Assembly: GCA_036268775.1 (NCBI GenBank) | Contig: DATATM010000013.1 | Span: forward strand, 1 to 64,000 | Origin: DASZIT01 sp036268775 | GTDB taxonomy: Bacteria > Actinomycetota > Acidimicrobiia > Acidimicrobiales > RAAP-2 | Length of the DNA: 64,000 bases | Reading direction: 5' to 3' | Part shown: positions 8,597-16,435 of the stretch, in pieces | Layout: the number at the start of each line of letters is the position of its first letter | Numbering within the stretch: position 1 is the stretch's first letter | The notes under the pieces: model-generated | Told to the model about the DNA's origin: nothing | The model's database searches: none | What the model saw: only the letters and a program-made list of their open reading frames with translations | Program-made: the position numbers and the translations under genes

Positions 8597-9803
8597 GCGT
8601 CAACCCCCATTGCCGAATCGTCACGACGGGGCCTGCGACTCCGAGGGTGACCGATTGGTCATATGTGCCCCCGTTGGACCCACCGACCGTAATTGTACTT
8701 GTAAGGGTAACGGTTGACACCGCGCCCCCTTGCGAATCAATTGCCACGTTGAGGGGGGAATTATGCCCGGTGATGGTGGTCCCTTCCAGGGCTTTTGGCA
8801 TCGTCACGCCTGGAGCGATGGCGGCCCACCAGTCGGATCGGTTCTGTTCGGCGGCATGGATGCCCCCGAAATACGCCTGCAGTGAGGCGGCGGTCAGACC
8901 CAGTGGGTTCGGCGACTGCTGGAAGGCCTGGGAGGTCTGGCCGGTGAGGGTCATGGTTCCCATCGGGGTCGAATTCTGGTCGAGGGTGAGCCCTTGGGCC
9001 ACCAGGGCGGGTGGGGCCGGCGTGGTGTAGTTGACGGTGGCCACCGAGGGGGCGGTGAGGGGAGCCGTCGTGGTGGTGGTGGTCCCCTTCTTGTTCGACT
9101 TGGTCGGCGGAGTCACCGGATTGGCGACCAGGGCGGCGGACACCAGCAGCCGCTGCGACGTGTAGAACAAGGCATTGGTCGGCCAGCAGGTGTCGAGGAC
9201 CAGGGTCGGGCCGGCCGAGTTGGTGATGTCGTCCCCGGCGTTGACCACCTTGCTGCCGGTCACCTGGAACGTCCACCGCTGACACTGGTTGCGATAGGTG
9301 ATCAGGTCCCCGGGCTTCAGGTCCCCGAGATGCACGAAATAGCTGACGTCGTGGGCGAGCAGCACCGAAGATCCGTTCTGACCCGGCCAGACCGAAGCCG
9401 GTGCGTGTCCTGCCGCCACGTTCAACTCGGCATCGTCGGTTCCCTGTTCAACCGGCGCTGTCAACGAGAGGGTGGGAACGTCGATCACCCCGGCCAGTTG
9501 GCCCTGCTGGGGGGTTGACTCCACACAAGCGGCCCCTGGTTGCGCAGGTGTCTTCACCTGCGCAACCAGTTGCGCGTTCGCTTTGTGCTTATGGATGGTC
9601 CATCCGGTCGCATACCCGACGAAGGCCAGCGAGGCCCAGATCAGCACCGCACCCGTGGCCGTGGCGGCGATCTTGGTAGATCGCTTCAACCACGGCCGGG
9701 CACGAAGCCACTGCAACCACGATGTATGGCCATCGGTCCATGCGTGCCGACGGAATCTGAGCCCCCTCCGCGCCCGGTGAGTCAGACGTGAGGTGACCTC
9801 CAT
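8589..9803 (-). CDS. Sortase (transpeptidase) with long C-terminal extension
   Basis: 404 residues. An N-terminal basic stretch and membrane helix (about 48-68) precede a sortase beta-barrel. The catalytic triad is visible as His in LLAHDVSYF, Cys in LVLDTCWP and Arg in TSQRLLV. Between them is LGDLKPGDLITY, the usual L..L..GD.I strand. Sortases cut a substrate at a TG-type motif and link it to a cell-wall or pilin amine outside the membrane. About 170 extra residues follow a Thr-rich linker and are not part of the family core. The gene starts 2 bases after the stop of the TIG-domain protein, whose C-terminus carries a matching sorting signal. Class D or E is my best guess. Confidence 0.85.
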   Translation of the reverse strand: MEVTSRLTHRARRGLRFRRHAWTDGHTSWLQWLRARPWLKRSTKIAATATGAVLIWASLAFVGYATGWTIHKHKANAQLVAQVKTPAQPGAACVESTPQQGQLAGVIDVPTLSLTAPVEQGTDDAELNVAAGHAPASVWPGQNGSSVLLAHDVSYFVHLGDLKPGDLITYRNQCQRWTFQVTGSKVVNAGDDITNSAGPTLVLDTCWPTNALFYTSQRLLVSAALVANPVTPPTKSNKKGTTTTTTAPLTAPSVATVNYTTPAPPALVAQGLTLDQNSTPMGTMTLTGQTSQAFQQSPNPLGLTAASLQAYFGGIHAAEQNRSDWWAAIAPGVTMPKALEGTTITGHNSPLNVAIDSQGGAVSTVTLTSTITVGGSNGGTYDQSVTLGVAGPVVTIRQWGLTHG

Positions 9804-9805
9804 CG

Positions 9806-11068
9806 CTACCGTTGGTCGTCACCTCGGCGAAGCGTCGCCATGGCGTGGGTGGCCCGACTCACTGCTGAGGTCAAGCCACGGCGCCAGAAGAGGGCACAGC
9901 CGAGGAGGAACACGATGATGGCCAGCGGAATGGACCCGGCCCACGGCTCACCGGTGTGCACCGCAGTGACTCCGGAGATTGCGCCGGTACCGGTACCGCC
10001 GCTACCGGACCCGCCGCCGGCACCCGTCCCACCATTGGTGGTCGAAGTGCTGGAGGCACCGGTGAAGGTGAATTGGTCGCCGGTATTGGTCGGGCTGGTC
10101 CCGTTACAGCTGGTCACGGTCACATCCACGGTGCCGGGGGTTCCCGGCGGGGAGGTGGCGGTGATGGTGGTGCTGTTGACCACCGTGAAGGTGGCAGCCG
10201 GGGTGGTGCCGAACTTGACGCCGGTCACGCAGGTGAATCCGGTCCCGGTGATGGTGACCGTGGTCCCACCTGAGGACGGACCGGTGTTCGGGTTCACGCC
10301 GGTGATGGTCGGGGGCGTGGCGACGGCGTTGATGTCCGGGCCGGTGGCCGCACACTTCGACTCAGCCACGGTCACCTCGACCGCGGTGGCGAGCACCGTG
10401 ATCTTGAGGGCATCCACCGTGATGCTGGTGGATCCGGGGGCGTTGGCCACGGTCTGGAGGTTGATCGAGATGCTCAACAGCGCGTTGAGCGGAGCGGGCA
10501 GGGAGACCGGCCCGCTGGATGGGATCGGCACGGGCGTACCGGCAGCACTGATGCTGGCGACGGTGGTTCCACCGGTCGAACCCTTGGCGTTCGAAGTACA
10601 GGTCGACTGGACGGCGCCGACGGTGAGGGCACTCAGCGCGGTGAGTTGGGCCAACGAGGCCGAGCTGGTGATGGTCTCAGCGGCGGTTCCGAAGTTGGTC
10701 GACGACGAGGACGCGGAGGCGACACCGGCGGTGAGCACTCCCGGGAGGGAGACGGGCACCAATGTGTTCGAAGCCGCTTGACCGTTCGTACCCAGAGCCA
10801 CCGACGGGGTCGGCGGGATCAGGTTGGTACCGGCCAACGCGGCCTGGAGGCCGAAGGCACTGCCGGTACCGGAGTCGGTGGCAGCCGAAGCCGCTCCGCC
10901 CAGGAACGCGAACGAGCCGAGCGCCGCGCTGATGGCGAGCAACAGGGCCCCCATCATGCGAAGCAGGCCGACACGGCGGACGAACCCTTTCCGACGGGCG
11001 GCATGCGCTCCGTGGCTGGCTAGCCCTGTGCGGGCGTTGCGCCCTCGGGGTGTAGTGGATTCATTCAT
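9806..11068 (-). CDS. Exported TIG-domain surface protein with non-canonical sortase signal VHTGEPW
   Basis: 420 residues. A twin-basic N-terminus and hydrophobic core (about 36-60, ending in a signal-peptidase-like ASA) mark export. Residues 65-255 look like a choice-of-anchor-P type beta domain. A TIG/IPT domain follows (PPTITGVNPNTGPSSGGTTV... about 258-340). After a Gly/Ser/Thr linker comes VHTGEPWAG at about residue 370, a membrane helix IPLAIIVFLLGCALFW and a positive tail starting RRG. That is the architecture of a cell-wall sorting signal with LPXTG replaced by AVHTG. It is the first gene of the operon and its sortase follows after 2 bases. Confidence 0.85.
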   Translation of the reverse strand: MNESTTPRGRNARTGLASHGAHAARRKGFVRRVGLLRMMGALLLAISAALGSFAFLGGAASAATDSGTGSAFGLQAALAGTNLIPPTPSVALGTNGQAASNTLVPVSLPGVLTAGVASASSSSTNFGTAAETITSSASLAQLTALSALTVGAVQSTCTSNAKGSTGGTTVASISAAGTPVPIPSSGPVSLPAPLNALLSISINLQTVANAPGSTSITVDALKITVLATAVEVTVAESKCAATGPDINAVATPPTITGVNPNTGPSSGGTTVTITGTGFTCVTGVKFGTTPAATFTVVNSTTITATSPPGTPGTVDVTVTSCNGTSPTNTGDQFTFTGASSTSTTNGGTGAGGGSGSGGTGTGAISGVTAVHTGEPWAGSIPLAIIVFLLGCALFWRRGLTSAVSRATHAMATLRRGDDQR

Positions 11069-11803
11069 GTTTTGGTCTCCGCTTTTTGTCGAGGTCCGCG
11101 GGGCCCGTTCGCCCGCTCGGCGTCACGCTACCCCAACTTGAGCATCTCTAACAACGATACTTCATGGGTGTAATCCCGTTCCTGTATCGGTCCGCCGGGA
11201 GCCCAACGGGGCGGGACTGGAATCGGCGTTCCGGTACCCCCGTCGTCGTGGATCGCCACAGCTGTGGACGCCGTCTGTCCATTCCCTGGACCCGGCTATC
11301 CGTGCCTAGAAGGGCATTTTTGGGGTAGCGGGGATGGGTGAGCGTTCTCCCCGGAAAGCAGTGGAGATGGTGCCGGGGAAACGGATGCGTCTCCCTCGGG
11401 ATCTCGGGCTTGTCATGGCAACCGATGGTCGGGATTTCCCGGCCGAATGGCCTTGGATTCGTGCCTGGAATGCCACTGTGAATTCTGAATGTCTTGAAGG
11501 TGAACGGTGGGTGTCGTCATCGCCGGCCGATAGGAGTCCGGTGGACCTTGACAGGCCCAGTTCGTGCCTACGGCTGAGTCCTGACGCCACTTATCTATCT
11601 TGGGGGAGTTGCGGGTCCGAATTCACCCCCCGATAGGGCCGAGCGAGAATGTCAATCTCGCGCTTCCTATTTTCGACGATTTCGCCTATCCTCTGAGAAA
11701 AGATCCTGCTTCTGGGGTCAAGGTGGAGCTGGTTCCGGAGCGTCAATCGGAGCCAGAAACCTGAAAACGGGCTTTACGGGGATCAAGTGGGGAGGTTGGA
11801 GTG
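11069..11803. other. Divergent intergenic region between sortase operon and membrane sigma factor
   Basis: 735 bases, less GC-rich than its surroundings. Short open frames exist on both strands near 11306-11636, but they lack family resemblance and good ribosome sites. A perfect 12-bp palindrome CCACAGCTGTGG lies at 11256-11267. GGAGG at 11791-11795 serves the sigma gene. The length and low coding potential suggest a real control region for both directions. Confidence 0.5.
11151..11182 (-). promoter_or_regulatory. Possible ECF-type promoter of the sortase operon
   Basis: On the minus strand GGAAC (11182-11178) is followed 17 bases later by GTATCGTT (from 11160). GGAAC with this spacing resembles actinobacterial ECF promoters. 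It lies about 85 bases before the ATG at 11068. The divergent gene encodes an ECF sigma factor, which would be the obvious user. It rests on one site only. Confidence 0.3.
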
Positions 11804-13312
11804 ATGGCGCTCCGGCACGACGAGGTAGAGCAGGTCGATCGTCTCACGGACAACCTCCTTACTACGCACGCGCCTTCACGCGACGGATCTGTTGACGTCA
11901 CTCGTGACAAGTTGTTGGTCGAGCGTTGCCAGGCCGGCGACCGCCAGGCCTTCGACGAGTTGTACCTCCGTTATCAACGGCGGCTCTACCGATTCTGCAT
12001 GCAGCGTCTCGGTCAGGCCCATGACGCGGAAGACGTCGTTCAGGAATCGTTCGTCCGGGCCTGGCGCGCCCTTCCCCGATTCGCGGGGGAGCGCCGTTTC
12101 TATCCTTGGCTGACTGTCATTGCCTCCAACCTCTGCGTCGACACCCTGCGGCGGCGCTCCCGGCTCACTCCCGTCGAGGAGTCGCGCATCACCGCCGCCG
12201 ACACCGGGACCTACGACATCGAGGATGCGGTCCTCCACGAGGTCGACTCGAAGATGGTGGCCACTGCCTTCGGCCAACTGTCGTCCCGGCATCAGCGGGT
12301 GCTCCAGATGCGGGAAGGCTCGGAGTGGAGCTACCGGGAGATCGCCGAGCACGAGGGTGTCGGGGTCACCGCGGTCGAGACCCTGCTGTGGAGGGCCCGC
12401 CAGGCCCTCAAGCGTGAATTCCTCATCCTCGACGAGCAGCGCGGCAAGGTCGGCGCCCTGGTCGGGTTCCTGGTGTTGCTCCCGGCCCGCGCGGTGATCC
12501 GGCTGCCCAAGGCCATGAAGCACGGCGTCGGCCATGCCGTCGACGGCACCCGCAACGCCTTCGGGGCACTCAGTACCGGGGCGTTCTCCGATTTCGGGAC
12601 CGGTGCCCTCGGGGTGTTCGGCCCGTCGGTCGCCGCCGCCACCGGCGCGGTCGCCATCACCGTCGGAACCGTTCTCATGCTGCCGGTCGCCGGCGGCCCC
12701 GTGGCCGGATCTTCCAATCCGGCCCCCATTGTCACGCAGCTGCCGGCGTTGGCTTCGCCGATCATCACCTCCAGTGCCCCGCCCAGCGCGCCTTCGACCG
12801 CGGCCACCACCGCCGGCACCGTCTCCGGTTCTGGCACCGTCGTTTCGGGAAGCGGATCGGGTTCCGGCGCGGCAACTTCGACGTTGCCGGCGCCGTTCGG
12901 TCTCAGTGAGTTCGGCATCGGGGGGATCCTCGACAAAGTCGCCTCCGCCGGCGACGGGCCGGGTGCAGTCGGCAATCTGGGCACCGACATCGGCGGGCCC
13001 CTCGGCGGCGCGGTCACCAGCCTCGGAAACGCGGTCAAGGGTGCGGTCGCGGAGGTGAACCCGGTAGCGGGAACCCTGGTGAATCCAGTGGAGAGCGGAG
13101 TCGGCGCAGTGGGGACGAAGATCAGCGGTGCCATCACCCCACCAGCCAGCCCAGCTCCGGCTCCCTCCGGCACTGCCGGTTCGGCGGCGGCGCCTGCGGG
13201 GGCTCCGAGCACAGCCGCCGGCGCCGGCGTCAATAGTCCGATCTCGTCGGCCAACAGCGCCGTCAACGGCTTGACCAAGGCGCTCGGTCTGCCGCTCACC
13301 CTCGGATCCTGA
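11804..13312 (+). CDS. ECF sigma factor fused to membrane helix and Ser/Gly/Pro-rich outer domain
   Basis: About 502 residues. Sigma region 2 spans about 30-110 (CQAGDRQAFDELYLRYQ, DAEDVVQESFVRAWR) and region 4 about 145-205 (LSSRHQRVLQMREGSEWSYREIA, VETLLWRARQALKREF). Region 4 is followed by a hydrophobic stretch and a clear membrane helix (GAVAITVGTVLMLPVAGG, about 285-302). About 200 low-complexity residues with glycine-rich hydrophobic repeats follow, predicted outside. Free ECF factors end after region 4, so this fusion may replace a separate anti-sigma factor. The ATG at 11804 has GGAGG 8 bases upstream; a GTG codon sits just before it. It is divergent from the sortase operon. Confidence 0.87.
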   Translation: MALRHDEVEQVDRLTDNLLTTHAPSRDGSVDVTRDKLLVERCQAGDRQAFDELYLRYQRRLYRFCMQRLGQAHDAEDVVQESFVRAWRALPRFAGERRFYPWLTVIASNLCVDTLRRRSRLTPVEESRITAADTGTYDIEDAVLHEVDSKMVATAFGQLSSRHQRVLQMREGSEWSYREIAEHEGVGVTAVETLLWRARQALKREFLILDEQRGKVGALVGFLVLLPARAVIRLPKAMKHGVGHAVDGTRNAFGALSTGAFSDFGTGALGVFGPSVAAATGAVAITVGTVLMLPVAGGPVAGSSNPAPIVTQLPALASPIITSSAPPSAPSTAATTAGTVSGSGTVVSGSGSGSGAATSTLPAPFGLSEFGIGGILDKVASAGDGPGAVGNLGTDIGGPLGGAVTSLGNAVKGAVAEVNPVAGTLVNPVESGVGAVGTKISGAITPPASPAPAPSGTAGSAAAPAGAPSTAAGAGVNSPISSANSAVNGLTKALGLPLTLGS

Positions 13313-13442
13313 ACCGGACCCGCTGAACCCGCCGGCCTGAGTTGCCTGACTCGCGCCCCGTCAACTGAAGATGGTGCCGGCGACCTCGATCGGATGAGTT
13401 CCTCGCCCGGGACCCTGGCGGGCCAACCCATCCCCCTCCCCC

Positions 13443-14549
13443 TCAACTGGTAGTGAGGTCCTCCGACGTCCGTTCGGGTGGGATGGCTTCGTCCGGCCGC
13501 GGTTCCGAGTCCGTCTCCGGCTCGTCGGCCACCGCCAGGAGCGCCGGATCGAGGAGACCGTGCCTCCGGAGGACCGCGGTCGCTTCGGCTCTACCGGCGG
13601 CGATGAGGGTCTCCGTCTCGGAGAAATCGGTGTAATCCCGAGAGGAGACGCCGTCGCTGGAGAAGACGATGACTTCGACCCCGTCGGGCAACCGGGCCAG
13701 CTCGCGGCTGAATCGGGCGTGGACGGAGATGAACAGCGCGCTGAGCATCACCTCAACCGGGCGCTTCGACGGCGGCGGGGTGTAGCTGAGCGGCCCGCAG
13801 AGCAACACGAAGATCCGGGTGGCCCCGGCATCGATGGCCCGGCTGATGGGCACGTTGTCGACGACCCCCCCGTCGACCAGGCGGTCACCGTCGATCTCCA
13901 CCGAAGGGAAGATGGCGGGGATGGCCGCCGAGGCCAGGATTGCCTCCGCCGCCGGGCCGGAGACCAGCCAACGCTCCCGACCATCGGTGATCGAGGTGGC
14001 GACCACCTCGAAGGGAACGGTGGCGTCCTCCAGGCGTTCGTAGGTCAGCCCCTCTTCGATCACCTTTCGCAGTCCCGAGTTGGGATGGATCGATTCGCGC
14101 TGTTGGAGGTACTGCCAGGGTCCGTGGACGAATCTCGACGGGTAGATGTCGTCGCCGGTGATTCCCCGCCAGATGCCGGCCATCCGCTCGACTCCGGCGA
14201 CGGTCGGATCTCCGGCGAAGGCGGCCCCGTTCACCGCCCCGACCGACGTTCCGTAGATGCGGTCGGGAACGAATCCGTTGGCCGCCAACACCTCCAGCAT
14301 GCCGACCTGGGCGGCCCCCCGGGTCCCGCCTCCGGCCAACACCAGCGCGGTCATCGGTTCCGGATGTCCGACCCCATTGGCGGAGGTGCCACCGATGTCG
14401 AAGCCCTCCTGGCGGGCCAACCATTCCTGTCGGGCGACCCGTCCCCGCCGCAGGGTGAACCGGATGGTGAGGACGGTCAGGACCAAAAACGCCACCACGA
14501 ACAGCGTGAAGCCAACCGTGAACAACGTGTTGGCAGCAGCCAGGGGCAT
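13443..14549 (-). CDS. Membrane-anchored patatin-like phospholipase
   Basis: 368 residues. The N-terminal helix at about 6-32 is followed by a basic stretch (RFTLRRGRVARQ). The patatin domain follows: oxyanion loop LAGGGTRGAAQVGML, nucleophile motif GTSVG and catalytic Asp in LVDGGVVDNVP, forming a Ser-Asp dyad. The domain also has the usual ASAAIPAIFP segment. It should hydrolyse acyl esters of membrane lipids, probably on the inner face of the membrane. The ATG at 14549 gives the membrane helix at once; a longer frame would overlap the divergent nuclease gene. A Glu/Pro-rich tail of about 30 residues follows the domain. Confidence 0.88.
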   Translation of the reverse strand: MPLAAANTLFTVGFTLFVVAFLVLTVLTIRFTLRRGRVARQEWLARQEGFDIGGTSANGVGHPEPMTALVLAGGGTRGAAQVGMLEVLAANGFVPDRIYGTSVGAVNGAAFAGDPTVAGVERMAGIWRGITGDDIYPSRFVHGPWQYLQQRESIHPNSGLRKVIEEGLTYERLEDATVPFEVVATSITDGRERWLVSGPAAEAILASAAIPAIFPSVEIDGDRLVDGGVVDNVPISRAIDAGATRIFVLLCGPLSYTPPPSKRPVEVMLSALFISVHARFSRELARLPDGVEVIVFSSDGVSSRDYTDFSETETLIAAGRAEATAVLRRHGLLDPALLAVADEPETDSEPRPDEAIPPERTSEDLTTS

Positions 14550-14612
14550 CGGGAGAAGGTTATTACGGACCGCCCCGACGGGGCTGTCACATCCATTTGC
14601 GATACTGCTTCC

Positions 14613-15563
14613 ATGGTGGTGATGGACATCGACAGGAGGGAGCTGAGGACCCAGGCTCCGGGTCAGGAGGCCGGCCGCGGGGAGCCGACCCGGGCGCCGG
14701 GCTGGACGCCGCTGGCGGGGAATGCCCTCCTCGATCGCATCCGGGTCACCGGGCGCCCCCGCCCCCTGGCCGACCCCGAGCGGGTTGCCCGCCTTCGAGA
14801 GTCCCTCGAACAAGGCCTCGGCCTGCGACCCGACCCGGCTTCGGTACCCCCGCCCTCCCATCCGGCGTCCATCAGGGCGCTCCTGGTCACCAAGGATCGA
14901 CTGACCCGGGCACTACGAGGCCAGCCTCAGTCCGACGGCGAGATCCAGCCACCCACTACCGCGCTGGCCTGCGGGGCGCTCATCGATGGGCTGTTTCAAC
15001 AGCTGATCACCATCGGGACCATCGGCGACCCGATGCGGGACGGCCTCGACGGGTTGGGCGTTGACGAACGACAGGCCCAGCTGGTGACTTGGATCGAGAA
15101 TCTGCCGGCGTCCGAGCGAGGGGCGCTGGCCGCTGAAGTTGTCCGCCAATCCGCCGACCTTGTCACCCGGTGGCCGAGGTTGGATCCGGCTTGGCTTCCC
15201 CGCACCCAGGTTCCGATGCGAGTCGGCGTGGCCGGCGGGTCGGTCGAGCTGTCCGGTCGGGTGGACCTCGCCATCGGCCGTCCCGGGCTCGGAGTGGCAT
15301 CGGTCGCCATCGTCGAGGTCAAGTCCGGGGTGCGCCGACCGGAGCATCGACATGACCTGCATTTTTATGCGCTGCTCGAGACCTTGAGGAGCCCGGCACC
15401 CCCGTTTGCCGTCGCCACCTATTACTCCCGGACCGGCGAGTTGGATGTGGATCCGGTCAGCGACGAGCTGCTGGCCTCGGCGGCCCGTCGGACCGCGGCG
15501 GGGATTCGGGCCCTCGGCGAACAGGCGATTGCCTCCTCTGACCCGATCGGTGGCGCTCGATGA
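14613..15563 (+). CDS. PD-(D/E)XK nuclease-like protein (RecB-like fold)
   Basis: About 316 residues. The C-terminal half shows the superfamily signature: Asp in LSGRVDLAIG, then Glu-x-Lys in VAIVEVKSG, then a helix HDLHFYALLETL whose Tyr matches the last motif of RecB/Cas4-type members. The N-terminal half is helical. It presumably cuts DNA; the true substrate is unknown. The start is ATG 14613 or ATG 14622, close to the divergent patatin gene. The stop overlaps the next gene's ATG by 4 bases, and the two products align over their full length. Confidence 0.72.
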   Translation: MVVMDIDRRELRTQAPGQEAGRGEPTRAPGWTPLAGNALLDRIRVTGRPRPLADPERVARLRESLEQGLGLRPDPASVPPPSHPASIRALLVTKDRLTRALRGQPQSDGEIQPPTTALACGALIDGLFQQLITIGTIGDPMRDGLDGLGVDERQAQLVTWIENLPASERGALAAEVVRQSADLVTRWPRLDPAWLPRTQVPMRVGVAGGSVELSGRVDLAIGRPGLGVASVAIVEVKSGVRRPEHRHDLHFYALLETLRSPAPPFAVATYYSRTGELDVDPVSDELLASAARRTAAGIRALGEQAIASSDPIGGAR

Positions 15564-16423
15564 CCCAATTGCTCCGACCCCAACAGGTCACGGCGGCAAT
15601 CCTGGCCCCGGCGGCGGCACCGATCGGACCCGCCGACCGGAAGTGGGTGCGTCAGCGTCTGCTGGACGCCGTTCCCTCCTTGGTCGAGGAGCTCCCGGCC
15701 CCCGCCCAGGTAGTCGTCACGGTTCCCCTTCTCCGCCAGGCCCACCGGGACCCGGAGGCTCTGGCCGGCCCCGAAGAGCCGTTCGCCTGGAAGCCGGTCT
15801 TCGTCCGCCGCTCCTTGGGCCTGTCGGCGGTGGATGCCTGTTTCAACCACCGCTTCTCGAACCCGGGCGAGGCGGTCGGGCCCCTCGCCGATGAAGCCGC
15901 CGCCGAGTGGGGCCGGACCGGGTGGCGGACGTTCCACTGGGAGCCCTGGATGGCGGCGTTGACCCCCGCCGCCCGATCGGTGGCGTTGGCGGAGGCGGCG
16001 ACCTGGGCCACTGCGCTGTGGTCGTCGCTCGATTGGGGTTCTTTCGCCCGCACGATCCGGATCGGCGGGCCCGACGATCAGTGGGTGTGTACCGCCCCCC
16101 GGACCGTGCGCCTCAAGGGCCGGTCCGAACTGCAGATCTCCCTCGAACCAACGACGGGTGGCGGATCCCAGAGGGTGGCGTTGGTGTCGGTGGCCTCGGG
16201 GATGCCGATCGCCGGGTGGGAAGCCGAGCTCGGGTTCCTGGCGTTGGCAGCCTCCCTGCGCTCCCCCTCCCGGCCGGTGCCGGCGCGGGTCGTTGGGCTC
16301 TGGCCCGACGCGGGGGAATTCCGGTCGGTCGACATCACCGGGGAAATCCTCGTCTCCGCGGCCGACCGGGTGATCGCCTGCATCGCCGCGATCGCCCGGG
16401 CCCGCCGGTCGATGGTGAGCTGA
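15560..16423 (+). CDS. Degenerate paralogue of the preceding PD-(D/E)XK protein
   Basis: 287 residues with no obvious family by itself. The C-terminal half can be laid against the preceding gene: RLKGRSELQIS against ELSGRVDLAIG; VALVSVASG against VAIVEVKSG; LGFLALAASLRSP against LHFYALLETLRSP. The helical middle also matches (LTPAARSVALAEAA against LPASERGALAAEVV). The catalytic Asp has become Glu, Glu-x-Lys has become Ser-x-Ala, and the motif Tyr has become Leu. It looks like a catalytically dead partner of the upstream nuclease, translated from an overlapping ATGA. It contains an N-terminal FVRRSLGLSAVDAC segment like the entry motif of RecB-type nucleases. Confidence 0.75.
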   Translation: MTQLLRPQQVTAAILAPAAAPIGPADRKWVRQRLLDAVPSLVEELPAPAQVVVTVPLLRQAHRDPEALAGPEEPFAWKPVFVRRSLGLSAVDACFNHRFSNPGEAVGPLADEAAAEWGRTGWRTFHWEPWMAALTPAARSVALAEAATWATALWSSLDWGSFARTIRIGGPDDQWVCTAPRTVRLKGRSELQISLEPTTGGGSQRVALVSVASGMPIAGWEAELGFLALAASLRSPSRPVPARVVGLWPDAGEFRSVDITGEILVSAADRVIACIAAIARARRSMVS

Positions 16424-16435
16424 GCCGACTGCGAG

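Noticed and set aside
11306..11636. Two overlapping frames of about 95-100 codons in the sigma/sortase intergenic region
   Set aside because: Neither has a good ribosome site or recognisable sequence; composition is close to random.
13560..14612. N-terminal extension of the nuclease frame across the patatin gene
   Set aside because: It lies antisense to the patatin domain with intact catalytic motifs; the nuclease begins at 14613 or 14622.
13443..16423. A complete defence island around the nuclease pair
   Set aside because: Neighbours are a patatin lipase and lipid-type enzymes with no methylase, helicase or nucleotide cyclase; patatins do occur as effectors, but there is no cyclase beside this one.
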